Shown here: one piece after another, positions 35,045 through 49,370 of the stretch
Layout: the number at the start of each line of letters is the position of its first letter
How positions within the stretch are numbered: position 1 is the first letter of the stretch
From: Epiperipatus broadwayi
Taxonomy: Eukaryota > Onychophora > Udeonychophora > Euonychophora > Peripatidae
DNA: 64,000 nucleotides
Direction of reading: 5' to 3'
NCBI GenBank assembly: GCA_028023455.1
Contig: JAQFVV010006231.1
Location: 2,995,478 to 3,059,477, forward strand
Notes under the pieces: generated by a model
Seen by the model: only the letters and a program-made list of their open reading frames with translations
Told to the model about the DNA's origin: nothing
Databases searched by the model: none
Made by a program: the position numbers and the translations under genes

Positions 35045-35260
35045 AGCTAACTGGAATCACTCACTGGCTTATAAAACTAGTGCAGAATTATTCAATGTGA
35101 AATTGAATTGTAATCATTGGCGTATTAATCCGCACAGAATCACTCAGTCTGAAATTAAACTCGGATCATTCACTTATTAAACTAGCGCAAAATCAATTAG
35201 TCTGGAATTGATCTGGGTTTATTAGCTTATTAAACCAACACTTAATCACTCAGCAAATTG
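35045..35260. repeat. Degenerate tandem repeat, ~53-bp unit
   Basis: Four diverged copies of a unit resembling TCTGAAATTAAACTCGGATC, then a short TTATTAAACTAG-like stretch, then AATCACTCA. A similar phrase occurs inside the solo LTR near 29866-29905, so this may be a piece of a related LTR. Confidence 0.65.
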
Positions 35261-36164
35261 CTCTTATTATTTCAGTTATGTTTTATTTCTATAATTATTT
35301 TTGAGGACTAGCAGGTGCCATTTAAAATTCATTTCTAATAATCTTCGAGATATTACGTTACTTTTAAAGTTATTTACTTATCAGATTCACACATAGTCGG
35401 AGGTCGGGTTTCTCCATATTATTACAAGATTTAAAAATAACTCTCCACTCAGTAAAGAGTTTTGTATTAATAATGGATATAAAAAATGATAATGTTTATT
35501 CATAGTTGTCAGAATCATTTGAATCAAATTTAAAGTAGTGGGATGCAATATCAAATACCAGTTATTATTTTAAAAAAAGATGTAGTGTTATTTATTAGTC
35601 ATAATGTTTTAAATTCTCCTTCACACAGACATACATGAATAAAATAAAACAAATTAAAATAAAAGTTTATATTCAAATAATTTACTAGCCAACTAACTTT
35701 ATTAGAGGTTTTGAAAAGATCTTTTTATATAAGTAGTGCTAATTAAATTTATTTTAAGTTTTAATTTTTAATTAAAAGCAATAGATGATTGGTTAATTAT
35801 TGAAATTACATTAAATTTTTTGGTGAGTAATTTAATATTTTCATTGTCTTATTTTTGGAATTACAATAAACTATAATAGTGTTTTAAATGATTTTTTTAA
35901 ATATATATTATTACAATTAAATCACTAGACAAAATTAAATTACAAATTCATTGCCAATATATACTTCTCATGTACAAAATTAGCACAACAAAAAACAAAT
36001 ATATATTATTTTATCTTTCCATGGGAAAGTAGAATAGCATTCATTGGTTTCAAAGATAGAATAAAATGCATTTTTTTTTTTTTTGCGTTAATTTTCACTT
36101 GAGGATTGAGAAACCATTGGTAGGGGTTGTAGTTTAACTTTGTAGTCAGTGATTTAATTGTGAA
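35261..36164. other. No gene recognised
   Basis: AT-rich sequence, nothing supported. Confidence 0.5.
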
Positions 36165-36855
36165 TTGGTTTACTTACTTAATTATATTGAAATATTTGAA
36201 TACCTGGAGCTTAATTGTAAATATAGGGGATTTGAACACAGACTTTCAAGTACCCTTCAAACTATCCACCCTATCTCATGCCACTGATACACATGACCAC
36301 ACACATATAGTAAAGATAAATAATTACCAATATACCAATATATTGAGAAGTATATACTTACAATTAAACTCCAGGTATGTGAAAAATTACTGTATTTCAA
36401 ATATTCCACATTTAGCCCGCATCCTGCCCATCCCTATTCTATGTATTTAAATGGATAAAGTCTTATACATGAGGGGTCAGAGTGACTTGAGGTCAACATG
36501 GGCATAACAATAATATTGGCATCAGCATGGGATTTGAGCATTCCATCATCAGATTTTCAATGATAAGGATGGCTGAAGAATTGGAGCTTAGAGTAGACTG
36601 AAGTCTGTTCATTAAAGTATGAAGATTTTCTATCTTAATATAAACTGAGCACTGATTATATATGTGTGTGTGGGAGATGATGATCAGGACCAACTGATGA
36701 GTGCTGGTTCAGCTTGAAATGTGTATATTGGTGAATATTTATCTTTACTACATATGCGTGGTCATGTGTATCAGTGGTATGAGATAGATAGATAGTTGAA
36801 GGGTGCTTGAAAGTCTGTGTTTAAATCCCCTATATTTTAATTATATTGACTAGTT
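36165..36855. mobile_element. Class B hammerhead repeat, copy 2, with inverted arm
   Basis: The right part (36435-36855, plus strand) is a ~420-base noncoding unit with the hammerhead at 36689-36732 and a body containing GTCATGTGTATCAGTGGTAT and AAGTCTGTGTTTAAATCCCC. The left part (36165-36340) is the inverted complement of the body only. Its homology begins at TATATTGG, within about four bases of the predicted ribozyme cleavage site. A direct copy of the unit lies at 37640-38010. Confidence 0.8.
36689..36732 (+). ncRNA. Hammerhead ribozyme, class B, copy B2
   Basis: Intact core: helix I ACCAA with TTGGT (5 bp), CTGATGA, helix II GCTG-GTT-CAGC, GAAA, then ATGTGTAT-A. The class consensus for helix III is ATACGTAT, fully self-complementary. 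The predicted cut follows the A in front of TTGG. All invariant bases are present. Confidence 0.8.
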
Positions 36856-37639
36856 TTTTAACATTTTATATATATATTCAAAGATATTCACCTTAATGAT
36901 ATAAAATAAGCTTTTAAAATTTATGATGTAGATCTAAATAGTGAGATGCTAAAATAAAGAGTGTTAAGTGAGAAAACTATCAGTTTGATGTTGAAAAGTC
37001 ATCACTTGAATGTAATATTCTTTTGCCTAGCTATTCACCTTGATACATATATATATATTTTAAAATGTTTGAACAATAGATTCTTTAAATTTAACATTTA
37101 TAATTTTAATAGACATTAGTAAATTTTCTATCCTCGTTTTGATATGCAGTAATTATATTTTAAAGCATTAATTAATCTTGATTGGATTAAACATTAAATA
37201 AATATAAATTTTTAATTATCTTAATTAAATTGAACACTTCCCGCTTATAATATGTAAATATTCATCATTTGTCAACGTAAATAAATGTAAAAAAAAGAGA
37301 GAAAAAGATTGCAATATTATTATCATCACGATTTTCATGACCATCATTATTATATACAGTATTCATATAAAAACTATTATATATATATATATTAAAGAAT
37401 TGGTTAAATTAATAATTACTTCATTATAAAATATTAATTTTGATCATTAATACATAAAGTATATAAATTAATTATATTTAATGTGTTGACTGCATATACT
37501 TATCAATGTTATTTTTACACTAATTTAAAAATATAAGTATAGTGTTTTCTCTAATGCAGAAATAAATTTCTATGGAGGGTAAGCTTGTGTGTTTCAGTTA
37601 TTATATAGTAGAGATGTCTGCCCATCGCTTGTATATATA

Positions 37640-38010
37640 TTAAATGGATTATGTCCTGTACATGAGAGGTCGGATTGATCTTAGGTCAACATGGGTGTGA
37701 CAAGAATCTCAGCTTCAAGGTGACCTTTGAGCATTCCGTCATTGGATTTTCAATTGGATGGACGGTTGAAGAGTTGGAGTGTGGAATAGATTGAAACCTG
37801 TCCATTAAAGTGTGAGGTTTGGCTATCTTAATATATGTCTGAGCACTTATAGCATATATGTGTAGAGATACTGTTTTAGCATGAAATACGTATATTGGTG
37901 ATTATTTATCTTTATAACATATATGTGTTCGAGTGTATGAGTGTTATGAGATAGTGTGGAGAGTGGTGGGTCATGTGAAAGGCTGTGCTCATATACCCTA
38001 TATATTACAT
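37640..38010 (+). mobile_element. Class B hammerhead repeat, copy 3
   Basis: Direct-orientation copy of 36435-36855, sharing GAGGTC, AGGTCAACATGGG, TTTGAGCATTCC and the post-hammerhead body. Noncoding. Confidence 0.8.
37863..37900 (+). ncRNA. Hammerhead ribozyme motif, class B, copy B3 (5' core lost)
   Basis: The 3' half is perfect: TTTTAGCAT, GAAA, ATACGTAT-A, TTGGTG. The CTGATGA box and the 5' strand of helix I are deleted or scrambled (ATACTG). Inactive, but it shows the palindromic helix III of this class. Confidence 0.6.
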
Positions 38011-40475
38011 ATATAGACACAGATATATAATAAGCTTGTATGTTTCAATTATGGAGGGTAGATTGTATAAGTAATTTACAAACTAATAAAGGCAATTTGA
38101 AAATTTTAGTGGTGTTGAGAATAATAATATCAGGTTGATTTATTAGGTAAAAAGAAATCAGTTACAAATATTCTTGTATGTTAAAATAAATAATCATAAA
38201 TTGATGATGATAAAATGTTTAGAGTTTGCTTTTTATTCAAGTCTTAGCAACCATATATATAAATAATATTATTAGACAAAATATATAATTGAAAAAAGTA
38301 ATTTTGTTGATTTGTTTTTTATTGTAAAAAATTTGATTGAATCAGGAAGTAAAATAATTATTTCTAAATGCTATTTGAAATGGAATCAAAATAATTGCTT
38401 ATTAAATTTTAACTAAACTTGCATTGAAAAAATAAATAGTTGAGTAATAAGAACAGAATAACATGGACAAGCACAACAGGATAGTAAAATTTATCACAAG
38501 CCTATGAAATTAATAGCAAAACATTAATGGTAGTATAGTACTAATAGAAATTGTATTTCAGTGAGAGATATGCTGAAGTAATCAAGTTTTTGAACAACAT
38601 AAATGAAATAACATTTGTAGACAATAGCACCTTAAAATACTCTTATTATGGCCAATTTCCTACTCATCTGCTTTTGTTTATTATTCACTAAATCTTTCAA
38701 ATCATTGCTACTATAGATATCAAAGTATAGCATATAAAATTATGTGAATATGATTTTGTAAAAGAAAGAATTTTTTTTTTTTTTGTAAATATATCTATTC
38801 ATGTTAAAGTACATCTATGTTTCAAAAGTACTTTATTCATTGATCGAAAAAAAACATTGGTTACATTTGTTTACTTTTTTACAACATTAATTAAATCATA
38901 GACACTACATACAACCAATTAATCAAAAAATATATCAGATATTATTAATGAGGCAAGTGTGTCATGTTATAACTTTGAGAACTTGAGAAAATTCTGACCA
39001 GATTTCTATATATACCTTGTATTTAGAAACCTTTCTGTCCCTTTCTCTTATTGTTTCTAGCTTATTTCTAAAAGCATTTAATGGTCAACCTGGACTGTTT
39101 TCATACATAGGTATGCATCTTGTGCACTATGTAGCATAGAGAAAAAAGATATTGGCATGTACATTCGAAAAAAGACAGTTACCTTGAACATTATCCTATA
39201 TTTATTTTTTATTCTTAAATATGACTGGTATTTTTGTTCTGATCTGGTCAAAGCTGGGATTATGATCATTAATAGAATGTGAATTTTTTTAATGTAGTAT
39301 TTGAATATATAATACAGCATTCTCTGCTTGAATGCAGGTTTAGCTATCAATGTTGTAAGTTGCTAAGACCATGACAGTAATAAATTTATTTTAATATTAA
39401 ATAACTTGTCTCACCTAATACTATTTATTCATTGCATGGTTTATTACAATGATGGGCTAAAGATTTCTGATCTTACTTTGTTGACAGAAATTAATATGAT
39501 CAGTCTATCACTCTAATGCTCAAACAACACTTGGTCTCCTGAGTAACGCCCATACAATTATTTTTTATATAACAAAGTTTAGCTCATATCTTTAATGGAT
39601 TCTGATGTTTATATTTAAAAAAAGTCTTTAGAACCTTAGGTCACAAAGTCTTTAATTAACAACAAAAAAGAGGAACAAAAAAATAAATGCAAGGATGATG
39701 AATTCATTAATGAAGACTATTACGTTTTTTTGTTTTATTTCTTTCTTTCTTAATTAACACCTTATTATATATTATGCATGCTTTGATAAATCTTTTAAGT
39801 TAAATGTGGTATTACTTTTTTTTTTCCAAACTGTTTTTTTTTTTTTTTTAGAAGATTAAAATATTAAAATATTTGAATACATCTGGACTTTGGAGATTTT
39901 GTTATTAGAACTTTTTTCAATTGTCATTTTTTGTCGTATTTTTGGTATTTTATTACATCATTTCCATATGTTAGAGAAAAGTTAACACATTTTCTTTGTA
40001 TTTGAAAAGCTTTATATTTAAATGTTATTTGTCCGGATTTTTACCAGCTCCAATTACTGTTTATGCTATTTTTTCTTTCTGCAGTTAATTATACTCTAAC
40101 TTTTGAAGTACTTTAAATTTTGTTCCATTTGTTTTAATTGCATAAATAGAATGTATAATATGCTATCAAAAACTATAAACATCAAATGTGGGGAGGAGGG
40201 CATCAGAAAAATAAACTTCTAAACTTTAATTATTTTAAAATTTTAATTTTGTGACATTTATATCTGCAAATAAAATGTCATGACATTTGTGTTACTTATA
40301 AGTCACAAACTAATTATAAGCTAATAATTTATCAAAATGTATAGATAAATAATAATTTGATTAATTATATATAATCATTTTCTGTTATTATCAATTATGG
40401 ATATCTAAATTTAATCCAATTTTTTTGCTACATACTTTTCTTTTCCACATCATACTGTAGCAAATAAATATTTTT
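38011..40475. other. No gene recognised
   Basis: AT-rich sequence, T run near 39830-39850. The 90-codon minus frame at 39078-39350 has no recognisable motif. Confidence 0.5.
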
Positions 40476-42340
40476 ATCTCGTCAATCCAACTTTTTCTAG
40501 ATCTCTTACAGTCTCCGAGGATCCAGTTTCCAGTTTAAAGACTTCAGTTGTTCATCTATTCTCATCTCCTTCCTGTTCCATTTCAAATTATTAACTCTTT
40601 CATGCTATTCCCAATTTTATATATGTCTCCATACTTTGCTATGTATTCTGATTTCTCGATATTGTTTTTTTATTAAATATCCAAATCTCAAGTCCATCCA
40701 TAAATGATTGTTTATAGATGTTTTATTAAAAACTCTTTTAAACATATAGATATAATTCCTCTATGTATTAAATTATTTTTATTAAAAGCAACTCTGTTAA
40801 AGTTTTATTCTATAATAAAATTTATTTATATGTTCAATTTATATTCATAATCTAACCAATATATTTCTATAGTTATTCTTATTTATTACTGACCAATCTT
40901 TATGTTCTCCTTTTTTAAAAACCATAGAACATTTCTTAAGTTTTTTAGCACTTGTCTTGGGTTTTACTTTAATTCTTGCAACCCTGAAGCATTTGTGAAG
41001 GCAATTATATCATCTGTAAAATATAGAATTATTTGTATTTTTTTAGCTTGGTAATTTAATCTACAAAATACTTTTTTATAAATGATTGTAAAATTTTTGG
41101 ATATATGAAATCACCCTGTCAAACATCTTTATTACTGTTACTCTTCCCAGTGTTACTACATAGTCTAGTCATTTCTGTTGCATTTAATAAGTATTACTCA
41201 ATTTGATAATATCTTGATCTAATCTTCAGTGCCAAAAATTTTAGTCATCACGCAAATGCTCAAAGTCAAGTTTCATTCATAATCTACAATTATTTAATAC
41301 ACATTCATTTACCTTTCTTATAATTTTTCTTAATCTTTAGGTATGTTCTACAGTACTAGAAACATTTTTAAATTCAGTTTGTTCTTTTGGTTGGTTTGAG
41401 TTCAAACTTCTTTGTAGACAAGTTGTAACGATACCAGTAAAAAGTTTTATACAATTGTTAAAATATTGATAAGTTTTTAATTTCTAATATCTTCTTTTTT
41501 GCCTTTCAAAAATATCAATCCCACTACTGCTTCTTTTTCAAATTAGCTAGTCCATTCTTATTAGAAGTTTTTTAATAATTTCTCTATTTCTTCACATGAT
41601 TCTTTTCTTACGAGATACTGTCAATACTATCGTTCATATATTTATTTGGACATCTCATCTTTTCATTTAAAGTACTTGAAATTTCAACAGATGTTGCAAT
41701 TAATTGCAGAAGATACTTTGTTCATTTTATATATTTTTTGTTTTTATTATTATATAATTTTTTATAGAAATTTTTATACATGTCATTATATCATCACCTT
41801 TCCTTATAATACCATCTTTTCTTTTTATTGTTGAAGGATATTTCCTTTTAAAACTAAGATATTTTATATTTCTGAAACTTTTGTTCTCTTCTACACTATT
41901 TCTTAACTTGACTAAGTTAATTTTTTTATCTCATTGTTAACATATTTGTACTACTTTACAGAATTTCTGCTATTTGATTATTCTAAATGGCTTGTTTTTT
42001 AAATACTATTAGATTTCTTTGTTTGCAAACTACCTTGTTTTAGTCAAGAACTCACTGGTGAATTACTTCTTTTTTGTTTTGTCTACTTGTTTAGCAGATC
42101 TTAGTAGAATATCAATTATTTTCTTGTTGAAGTCATTCAAATCATATTTTATTTATAATAAATTTCTCTCTAGCTTCCAATATCTGAGCTTTTCCATTTT
42201 TTAAAATTGATCTGTAGTTATAGATAGTGAAATAAAACCATCATCACATGGAAATCTTCTTTCATTACTGACAGATTAGCACCCTCTGTCTTCAATAATT
42301 AGCCATTGCCTTGGTTGATAAATTTAAGCATTTTATCAGT
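40476..42340 (-). pseudogene. Decayed RTE LINE, copy 2
   Basis: The minus strand aligns along its length with the intact LINE at 6001-9302. The 3' part (TCTTACAGTCTCCGAGGATC) corresponds to the C-terminal region, and the far end (near 42270-42340, with TTAGCACCCTCTGTCTTC and GCCATTGCCTTGGTTG) corresponds to the start of the open frame and leader. It is about 1.9 kb against 3.3 kb, with many internal deletions, frameshifts and stops, and lacks the last ~110 bases of the element. Old and dead. Confidence 0.85.
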
Positions 42341-45300
42341 TATAATTTCTTTTATCATGACTGTAAACCTGAAAGAAAATGGATATTCATACATTTATTA
42401 TGCTTTCAGAAAAATCCCAATTAACATCTTAATTTTATTATCATTATCATCATCATCACAAACTAGAGCTAGTAAACTTCATATTGGATAATGTATGTTG
42501 AGCAGTAAATCCACAATTGTTTACCTTATAAATAATCAAATAGTTATGATGTCAAAGAATATATAAAATGGATATTGTTCTACCTAGTATCTTTACAGCC
42601 TCACAAAGAAATCAATGTATTTATTCTTTCAAGTTATAGAAAACTATATGAAGATATGATATTTGAAAGTTTTTTTCTTGAATATACCAATTCAAACCGA
42701 AGAAAAAAACCCTCAAATTTTTTACCTAATTCAATCTTCTTTTTATGTACCATATATGTTTATCCATTGTCATTAATATAAAATCTACAGCATTATTATG
42801 GGATATTATAAATGTATAAAAAAAGAGAAAAGACTATTTAGATATTTATGAACAATCTTAGAAACATTGTATTGCTATGCCAATCTAGCAAAGGAATGTA
42901 AATTAACCATAGCATTAAATATATTTTATTGATGAGCTTTTATTATGTAAAATCTGACTCTAATTTATGATGTAGATTGTAAGAATTGTTTAAAGTTTAC
43001 CTACAATATTGGATGCATACAAATTATAGAACTCTCTAAAATTTGATTCAAAGCATCAAATAGCTGACTAATTAAATAACAACAAATACAACAGGTCAAC
43101 CAAGCAATTTGGTCAATAAATCTGACATGGTTCACATTAAAATAAGAGTTATTTTTTATAAAAACTTGGATTCTTTTTATAATTGTTAGTTTCTAACAGT
43201 TATTAGTAAGTTATAGTGTACTTACAAAGTATTATTCACTGTCTAGAATTACTCTCTGGGCAAAATCTCATTATATACATTATTTACTGAATGCACTCAG
43301 TTATTTTTAAACTTAGAACAGAAAGTTTCTGGTAATAAATTACATCAGAGCATTCACATGGCATCTATAATAGCTGAAAGTAATAGGTTTTATTGAGAAT
43401 GAATCACATTTTCACCTATAATTTATCATTATTAAACAATAAAGTAACTTATAAACTCACCAATATGATTGGACAACAAATGTAATTAATTATTGTATGA
43501 ATAATTGATGTTACTTTGGCTTTCTTCAATTATTTCTATTAATTAGCCTCATTTATCACCTTTACAACATGAATATATAATAGATTTAAAATTAAGATTC
43601 AAAAATAAATTGTGCTTAATGTGGACAAGTATATCAAGTGCCTCATTACTCTATCTTTAAGGGAAAAATACTTAATATACATGCATATTAAAAATAAAAT
43701 CTAAAAAATTACATTGCTATAAATAAATATGTATATATCTAAAATAGAACATAAAAACGTGATTGGCAAAGTGAAAATATATATACAGTATATGATTTTT
43801 ATCCTATCATATAAGAAAGAACCAGATTTAGTACAGTAATGTATTTTATACAGTAAACCTTCCTCCCCAGTTTTTGAAAATGAAAAACATATATTTATAT
43901 CTTGTCTCCCATCTAGTCTTTTTTTCTCTCAACTATAATGAAAATATAATTGCCATGCTTAAACTTTATGAATTTTAAATTTGAATCATTTGTTTTATTA
44001 AGATATTCATTTGTGTATTTGTTACATTTTCATGATCGTCAAAATATTTTTCATTATTAATATTTTTAAAGTTTTCTACTTCCATCATGTTTGGAGTAAT
44101 AAAATTATTTAATTTGCCAACCTTACCCAAATGAGGTAATACTAGTGCACATTAAAAATGGAATCAGTGATGATCACATTTTTAAAAAATGACTTAAAAT
44201 ATTTAAATTATCATTAGTAGGAGGTCATGTGGTTTTAGTTCTAGACAAAGGAAATGAGCAATACTTTTCCTTAATCATTAAGGAATGATTTATTGATACA
44301 CCATGCTATCTTTACATTTTTATTGCGTAATGCATAACTCCAATTGTTAAAATGCAGTAGGTAATTGGTAATAGAAAAAGTAAGTATTAGGTTGTCATTA
44401 CATAAAATTCAAAGCTCACAAAATATTTGATGGATAATTAAATTAAAAAAAAGACTATTTCTAAAAAAAATTAATTATGCAATGCTGCTTTTAATTTTTT
44501 TTTTTTTTTTTTGGTTTTTATAAACTTTTTATTGGTTCATCCAAAATTCATACTTTAAATAAATTAGTGCATATCTTTTTTAAATTCATCCAAAATATAA
44601 ATAAATTAATATATACCTTTTTTAATATTTTGATTTACATTGATCTAATAATATCCTTAGAAAATGTAAAAGAAAATTATATTAGATCATATAAATGATC
44701 TGATTTGGAGCAAAATTAGTATTTGCATGACATATGCTTCTTTCCCTCTGAACATTATGTCACATTAACAGCATAATTTCAGCTTCACATTAACTAAAAG
44801 CAGAAAATAATTAATTCAATCACTAATTTTTATAAGTAGTGATTGAATTAATTAATTTCTGAATATTGAGACACTTTTATTTTAAGTCAAATATAAAAAC
44901 CCTAATTGTCATTGAAGAAAGTAATTATTTTTGCCTTTTTAGTGCACTGTAAATAAAAATATTTATCAGAAAATATTTTTATATATATTATTAACAAATA
45001 AAAACTTTTATTAAATTTTACATTTTTGAAAAAAATAATATGAATTTAAAATAAAAAGTAATCTTAAAATAATATATCACCTTTACAAATAAAAAAATAT
45101 TAATAAATAGAAAGAAATAATCAAAACAAAATATTTTATGTTTAGTTATCTAACTCAAAGAATATATTTTAATAAAAATATTATTCTAAACTTAAGTTTC
45201 TATCAGTAAAACAAATTTTGTCAAAGAATACATTAAGCAACAAAATTATTTTTTGAAATATTAAAATGACACGTGGTTATCAAAAAAAGCTATATCAAAA

Positions 45301-48300
45301 AAATAATAGAAACATCCTTGGAAGGGAATGATTCTTATTTAAAAGTATACATTTCCTGTTTGTTTCTTATAAATTTTCAATTAATAAATATAGTTAAATG
45401 AAAACTGACTGCAAACATGTACTAACTGAAAAATAAATATTCAGTTTAATTTTACAAAAATAAAATAAGTAAATAAATTATTTTTAAAATTTATATTTTT
45501 CAATGTGTCCAGTGAATGTCTTTTTATAAAGCCACAATGGTTGATCCATTTGAATTGATTTTTCATTGGAAGATGTTAACATCTAGGTATTTTTGTTAAC
45601 ATTAGAACAAAATATATTTTAATTTTTACTATCAAATAAATGCAAAAATCATCAAACTAATACAATAGATAAACAACTGAATTTCTTTGATCTCAACTAC
45701 AATACCAATACTATTTCTTCAGGATCCACAGTCAAAAGATGCATTAAAACCATATAAATCTAGCATATTTGTTTTCTTTGTTGGCTTTCCCAATCTGGGG
45801 GGGATCAGTAATAAACCACAAATACCCGGGAAAATTTTAAATGAAATGTTTTAAGTAAACTTAATCTTTTCAAGAAAAAAAGTGGAATAAGAAATATTTA
45901 TTAAAAATCATTGTTTTACCAATATTTTTAAGTGAATAGTACAATAAAACAGATTTATGATGTTATGAAAGATTCAATGCAGTATGTTTATAAATTATTT
46001 TTTATTTTAAATTAAAATTATTATAAAGGTATGAACATATAATATACCCTTTACCCACATTTTCTCTCTTTGTATATGTATACATTGTAATGAAAAATAT
46101 TATAAAATAAGAAAAATGCTAGTGAAGCAACATTGTCTCATAAATAGCAATATTCCCCTGTTTGACAAGCTAAAAATGTGATGGGCAATTAATAAAATAT
46201 TGAATGAAAAGCTGCCTGATCTACAAATGTCCATGTATTTGAGAAAGCTGGAAATGTAATGTAATTATAAACTACTGGACTCAACAATAATAAATAATAT
46301 GGTAAGTGAAAACTGACCAACAACAATATGGATAAAATAAAACTAACTGTTCATTGAGTAGCTTGCAGATTAGGGTAACAAATAAATATAATAGGAAATA
46401 TTATAAACCAAGTAGCTTTTCCAATTATTCCTTATATAATTGGGCAATCAAAATATAATGGATAAATGCTGCATTTAGTCAGCCAAAAATATAACTAATA
46501 AATTAATTAATTAATTAATCCACAAATGGCTTTATTTTTAGTTAGATTTACATCTATAATAAATTTATAAAATTTGTAAGATGCCAATGAATTCATAAGT
46601 GTGTCTTCATTTGGAAAATGGGAAATAAAATTCAATAAATGATGATTTATTTGCTAATAAGGTATAGTATGGGATATATAGTTAACTATCTTAATAATAA
46701 AAGATAAATTGTATAATAAAATAATTTTGTATAATATAATAACTTTTGCAAAAGATCAATCAACAGATACTTAGATTAACAATAAAATATAAATTTCATT
46801 AAAGCAAATATTAACTCATTTATATGGTTAAGTCAAATAACATCATTTTTAAAAATTTAATAACTGTTATCTAACATCACTTCATATATACTTGCAATCT
46901 ATTTCTGCCAAATTGCAATTAGCAAATATGACCTCTAATTAAAATCATTAGTACATGCAGTCATAAAAGGATTAATTACAGAGTCTCTCACAGAAAAAAG
47001 TAACATGTAATGGAAATTTTATTCTTCTTATATGTAGTGAGAGTTGAATTGCTCTCACTTGAGGAATATGGTCATAAGTCAATGGGCATAGTATTTTGTT
47101 ACATAATCATAGGTTAGATCACCCTCTAGGCATCCTGTTATGGGTATAAACAACACTGGTAAGTGTTAGCCATAGGTTAGGTTGCTAAAATGGTATATTG
47201 ATGTGTATTGTGTGAAAAACAATGCTATCAAGCAGTAGGGTTCAGTATTCATACTATTACCAAAAAATTTACTATTTAAGTGTGTATCTAATGATAAAAT
47301 AAGATTGCATTAATAATTAAAAATATTAATAAAGTATATTTTTTGATATCTATCAGTAATTACTATTATACTCTTAATTATTATTAACAAAAAAAAGTTA
47401 TCTGAATAAATAATTTAAGAAAAAATATTATCTGTTGGTATTTGTTACCAAGTTCAGCATGTAATTTCAATTTAAGTTTCATTATGTCACATTTTCTTTG
47501 GCACCTCTATGACAGTAAACACAAACATAGGGTTCCATAAACATTTTTGTCATTAAAGAAAATCCAACTATTCCTTTTATTGATATTACAATCTATGGCA
47601 AATCTAATGGCTTGATAGCTTTATGTCTGTTATCATAAAGTTTGCTGTTATTCCATTTTGTTCTTAAGAATATTAAAAGAGGGAAGTTCAAACTTTATAT
47701 GACTTTTATTGACAATACATTATTTCTTTGCTATAAATCCAGAATATAATGATAAAATATATGAAAATAAAACACAAATTTTAAAGATGAAAAAGTCTAT
47801 GTATTTTTTTTACTGGTCTTGTTGCTGTTACCTAGTAAATGCAACCTTTTTTATTATTAGCTCATGAGTATAAGATTTTCATTCTTCAACTTTAATAAAG
47901 CCATTGCTATTATTCAATATAACTTAATAAAAATATTTTATTTTTAAATTTTAATAAATTATTTATTTTCTGATTTATGCAAATTATAAATGTATTTGCT
48001 AAACACAAGATTTGTAATTTTTTTCTTAATTTATTTACTTGTAAACTATAGGGGGATAATAAATGATATGTGTGTATCACATATTCCTACCCTTAATAAA
48101 AAAGAAAGAAAACAATTTTAAACAATTAACATAAGGTCATCACTACTAACCAAGTATTATATCAACAACTTATGATTAGTTAAACTATACCATCACAATA
48201 ATAAACCAAGACGTATATACAATTAGGTATATTTAAAAAATATCTAAGATATTATTTCATAATAAGGTTCAAATTATGAGTATTTTATGTTCCTTTGACA

Positions 48301-48834
48301 GCTTTACCTTTCATTCTAACTGGTTACTTGTAAAACAAATCCATAAGATCATATAAGTTACATAAAATTTGATTAATACAACTAACTCCTTTATCTATAA
48401 TGAATACAGATTCTTTGTACCAAATAAACTCATAAATATAGTTATTACTATAAAGTAAATATTTACTACTATATCTATACTGATTCATGCATTTTATTGT
48501 AGCCTTGCAATAACTACATTTTCCAGATTACTCATCTCATAAGTCAAACATCTATCACTGGCCTTACTTTATGACTAAGACAATTTTTTATGTCCCCATT
48601 CAAAACATTCATGACTACATATTTCATGATGATAAAATAATTTAGATTTTTAAAATTTTACTTCTAATGATAAAATCTTATATCTATCACCACTATTTAA
48701 GTTTATGATAAAATTAACTTAGAAAGAAATTTGGTCTTTCATGTTATATTACATTACACCTAAACTAATATCATAATATGAATGATGCCAATCTATCTTA
48801 GTTTCCAAACTTTGATCTCATGTTTCGGTCTATT
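42341..48834. other. 6.5 kb without recognisable gene
   Basis: Very AT-rich DNA. The longest frames are about 60-68 codons. Notable details are an imperfect duplication at 44536-44626 (starting TTCATCCAAAAT), a T run near 44495-44512, and a perfect 17-bp hairpin at 44809-44853 (AATTAATTCAATCACTA and its complement around 11 bases). No splice-linked exons can be argued from sequence alone. Confidence 0.45.
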
Positions 48835-49316
48835 CTATACCTTCTCTAATTCTTTATCATTAATTTGTTGATACTCATTTAACTTAGTTTCTAGGACTCT
48901 ACTTTTATTCTGGAATTCCAGTCTATACTTTTCTGTCTTAGTTTCTATCTCTTGAATCCAATTTTGCCCTTTTTCTATACTATCTTCTAACTTATTGATT
49001 TTTATTTGCATTTTATTTTGAGACTTTTTCATTTTACTCTCTAGCCTATTAAACTTACTTTTCAAAACATTTATTTGCTTGTGTCCTATTCTTATTTTAT
49101 GAATTAACTCTGTATGCTTCTGCCTAATTTCTTGTCTTAGTCCATTCTCTAACTCATATTGAACCTTTTCAATCTTCATTACTAACATTTCCTAGTCTTA
49201 CTTCATTTCTTGTTTAAATATCTCCTGACTTTGTTTCATTTCCATTTGATTCTTATCACATTTTTCTTGATTTTCATCAATCTTATTCATTAGATCTTTG
49301 AATAATCTTTAATGAT
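48835..49316 (-). pseudogene. Coiled-coil reading frame with two in-frame stops
   Basis: The open part is 117 codons (48835-49188). The same frame continues upstream to about 49316 (KDLMNKIDENQEKCDKN, then QMEMKQSQEIFKQEMK) across two stop codons, TAA and TAG, at about 49190-49200. The protein is Lys/Glu/Gln-rich with heptad-like spacing throughout (for example LESKMKKSQNKMQIKINKL), as in a long coiled coil. It has no cysteines or membrane segment. Such frames occur as gag-like or ORF1-like parts of retrotransposons, but I see no neighbouring polymerase in the same orientation. It could also be low-complexity sequence. Function unknown. Confidence 0.4.
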
Positions 49317-49370
49317 TTTTATTGAGCTTATTTATTAAATCTCTTGATAATCTTTATTGGCTTTATTTTT

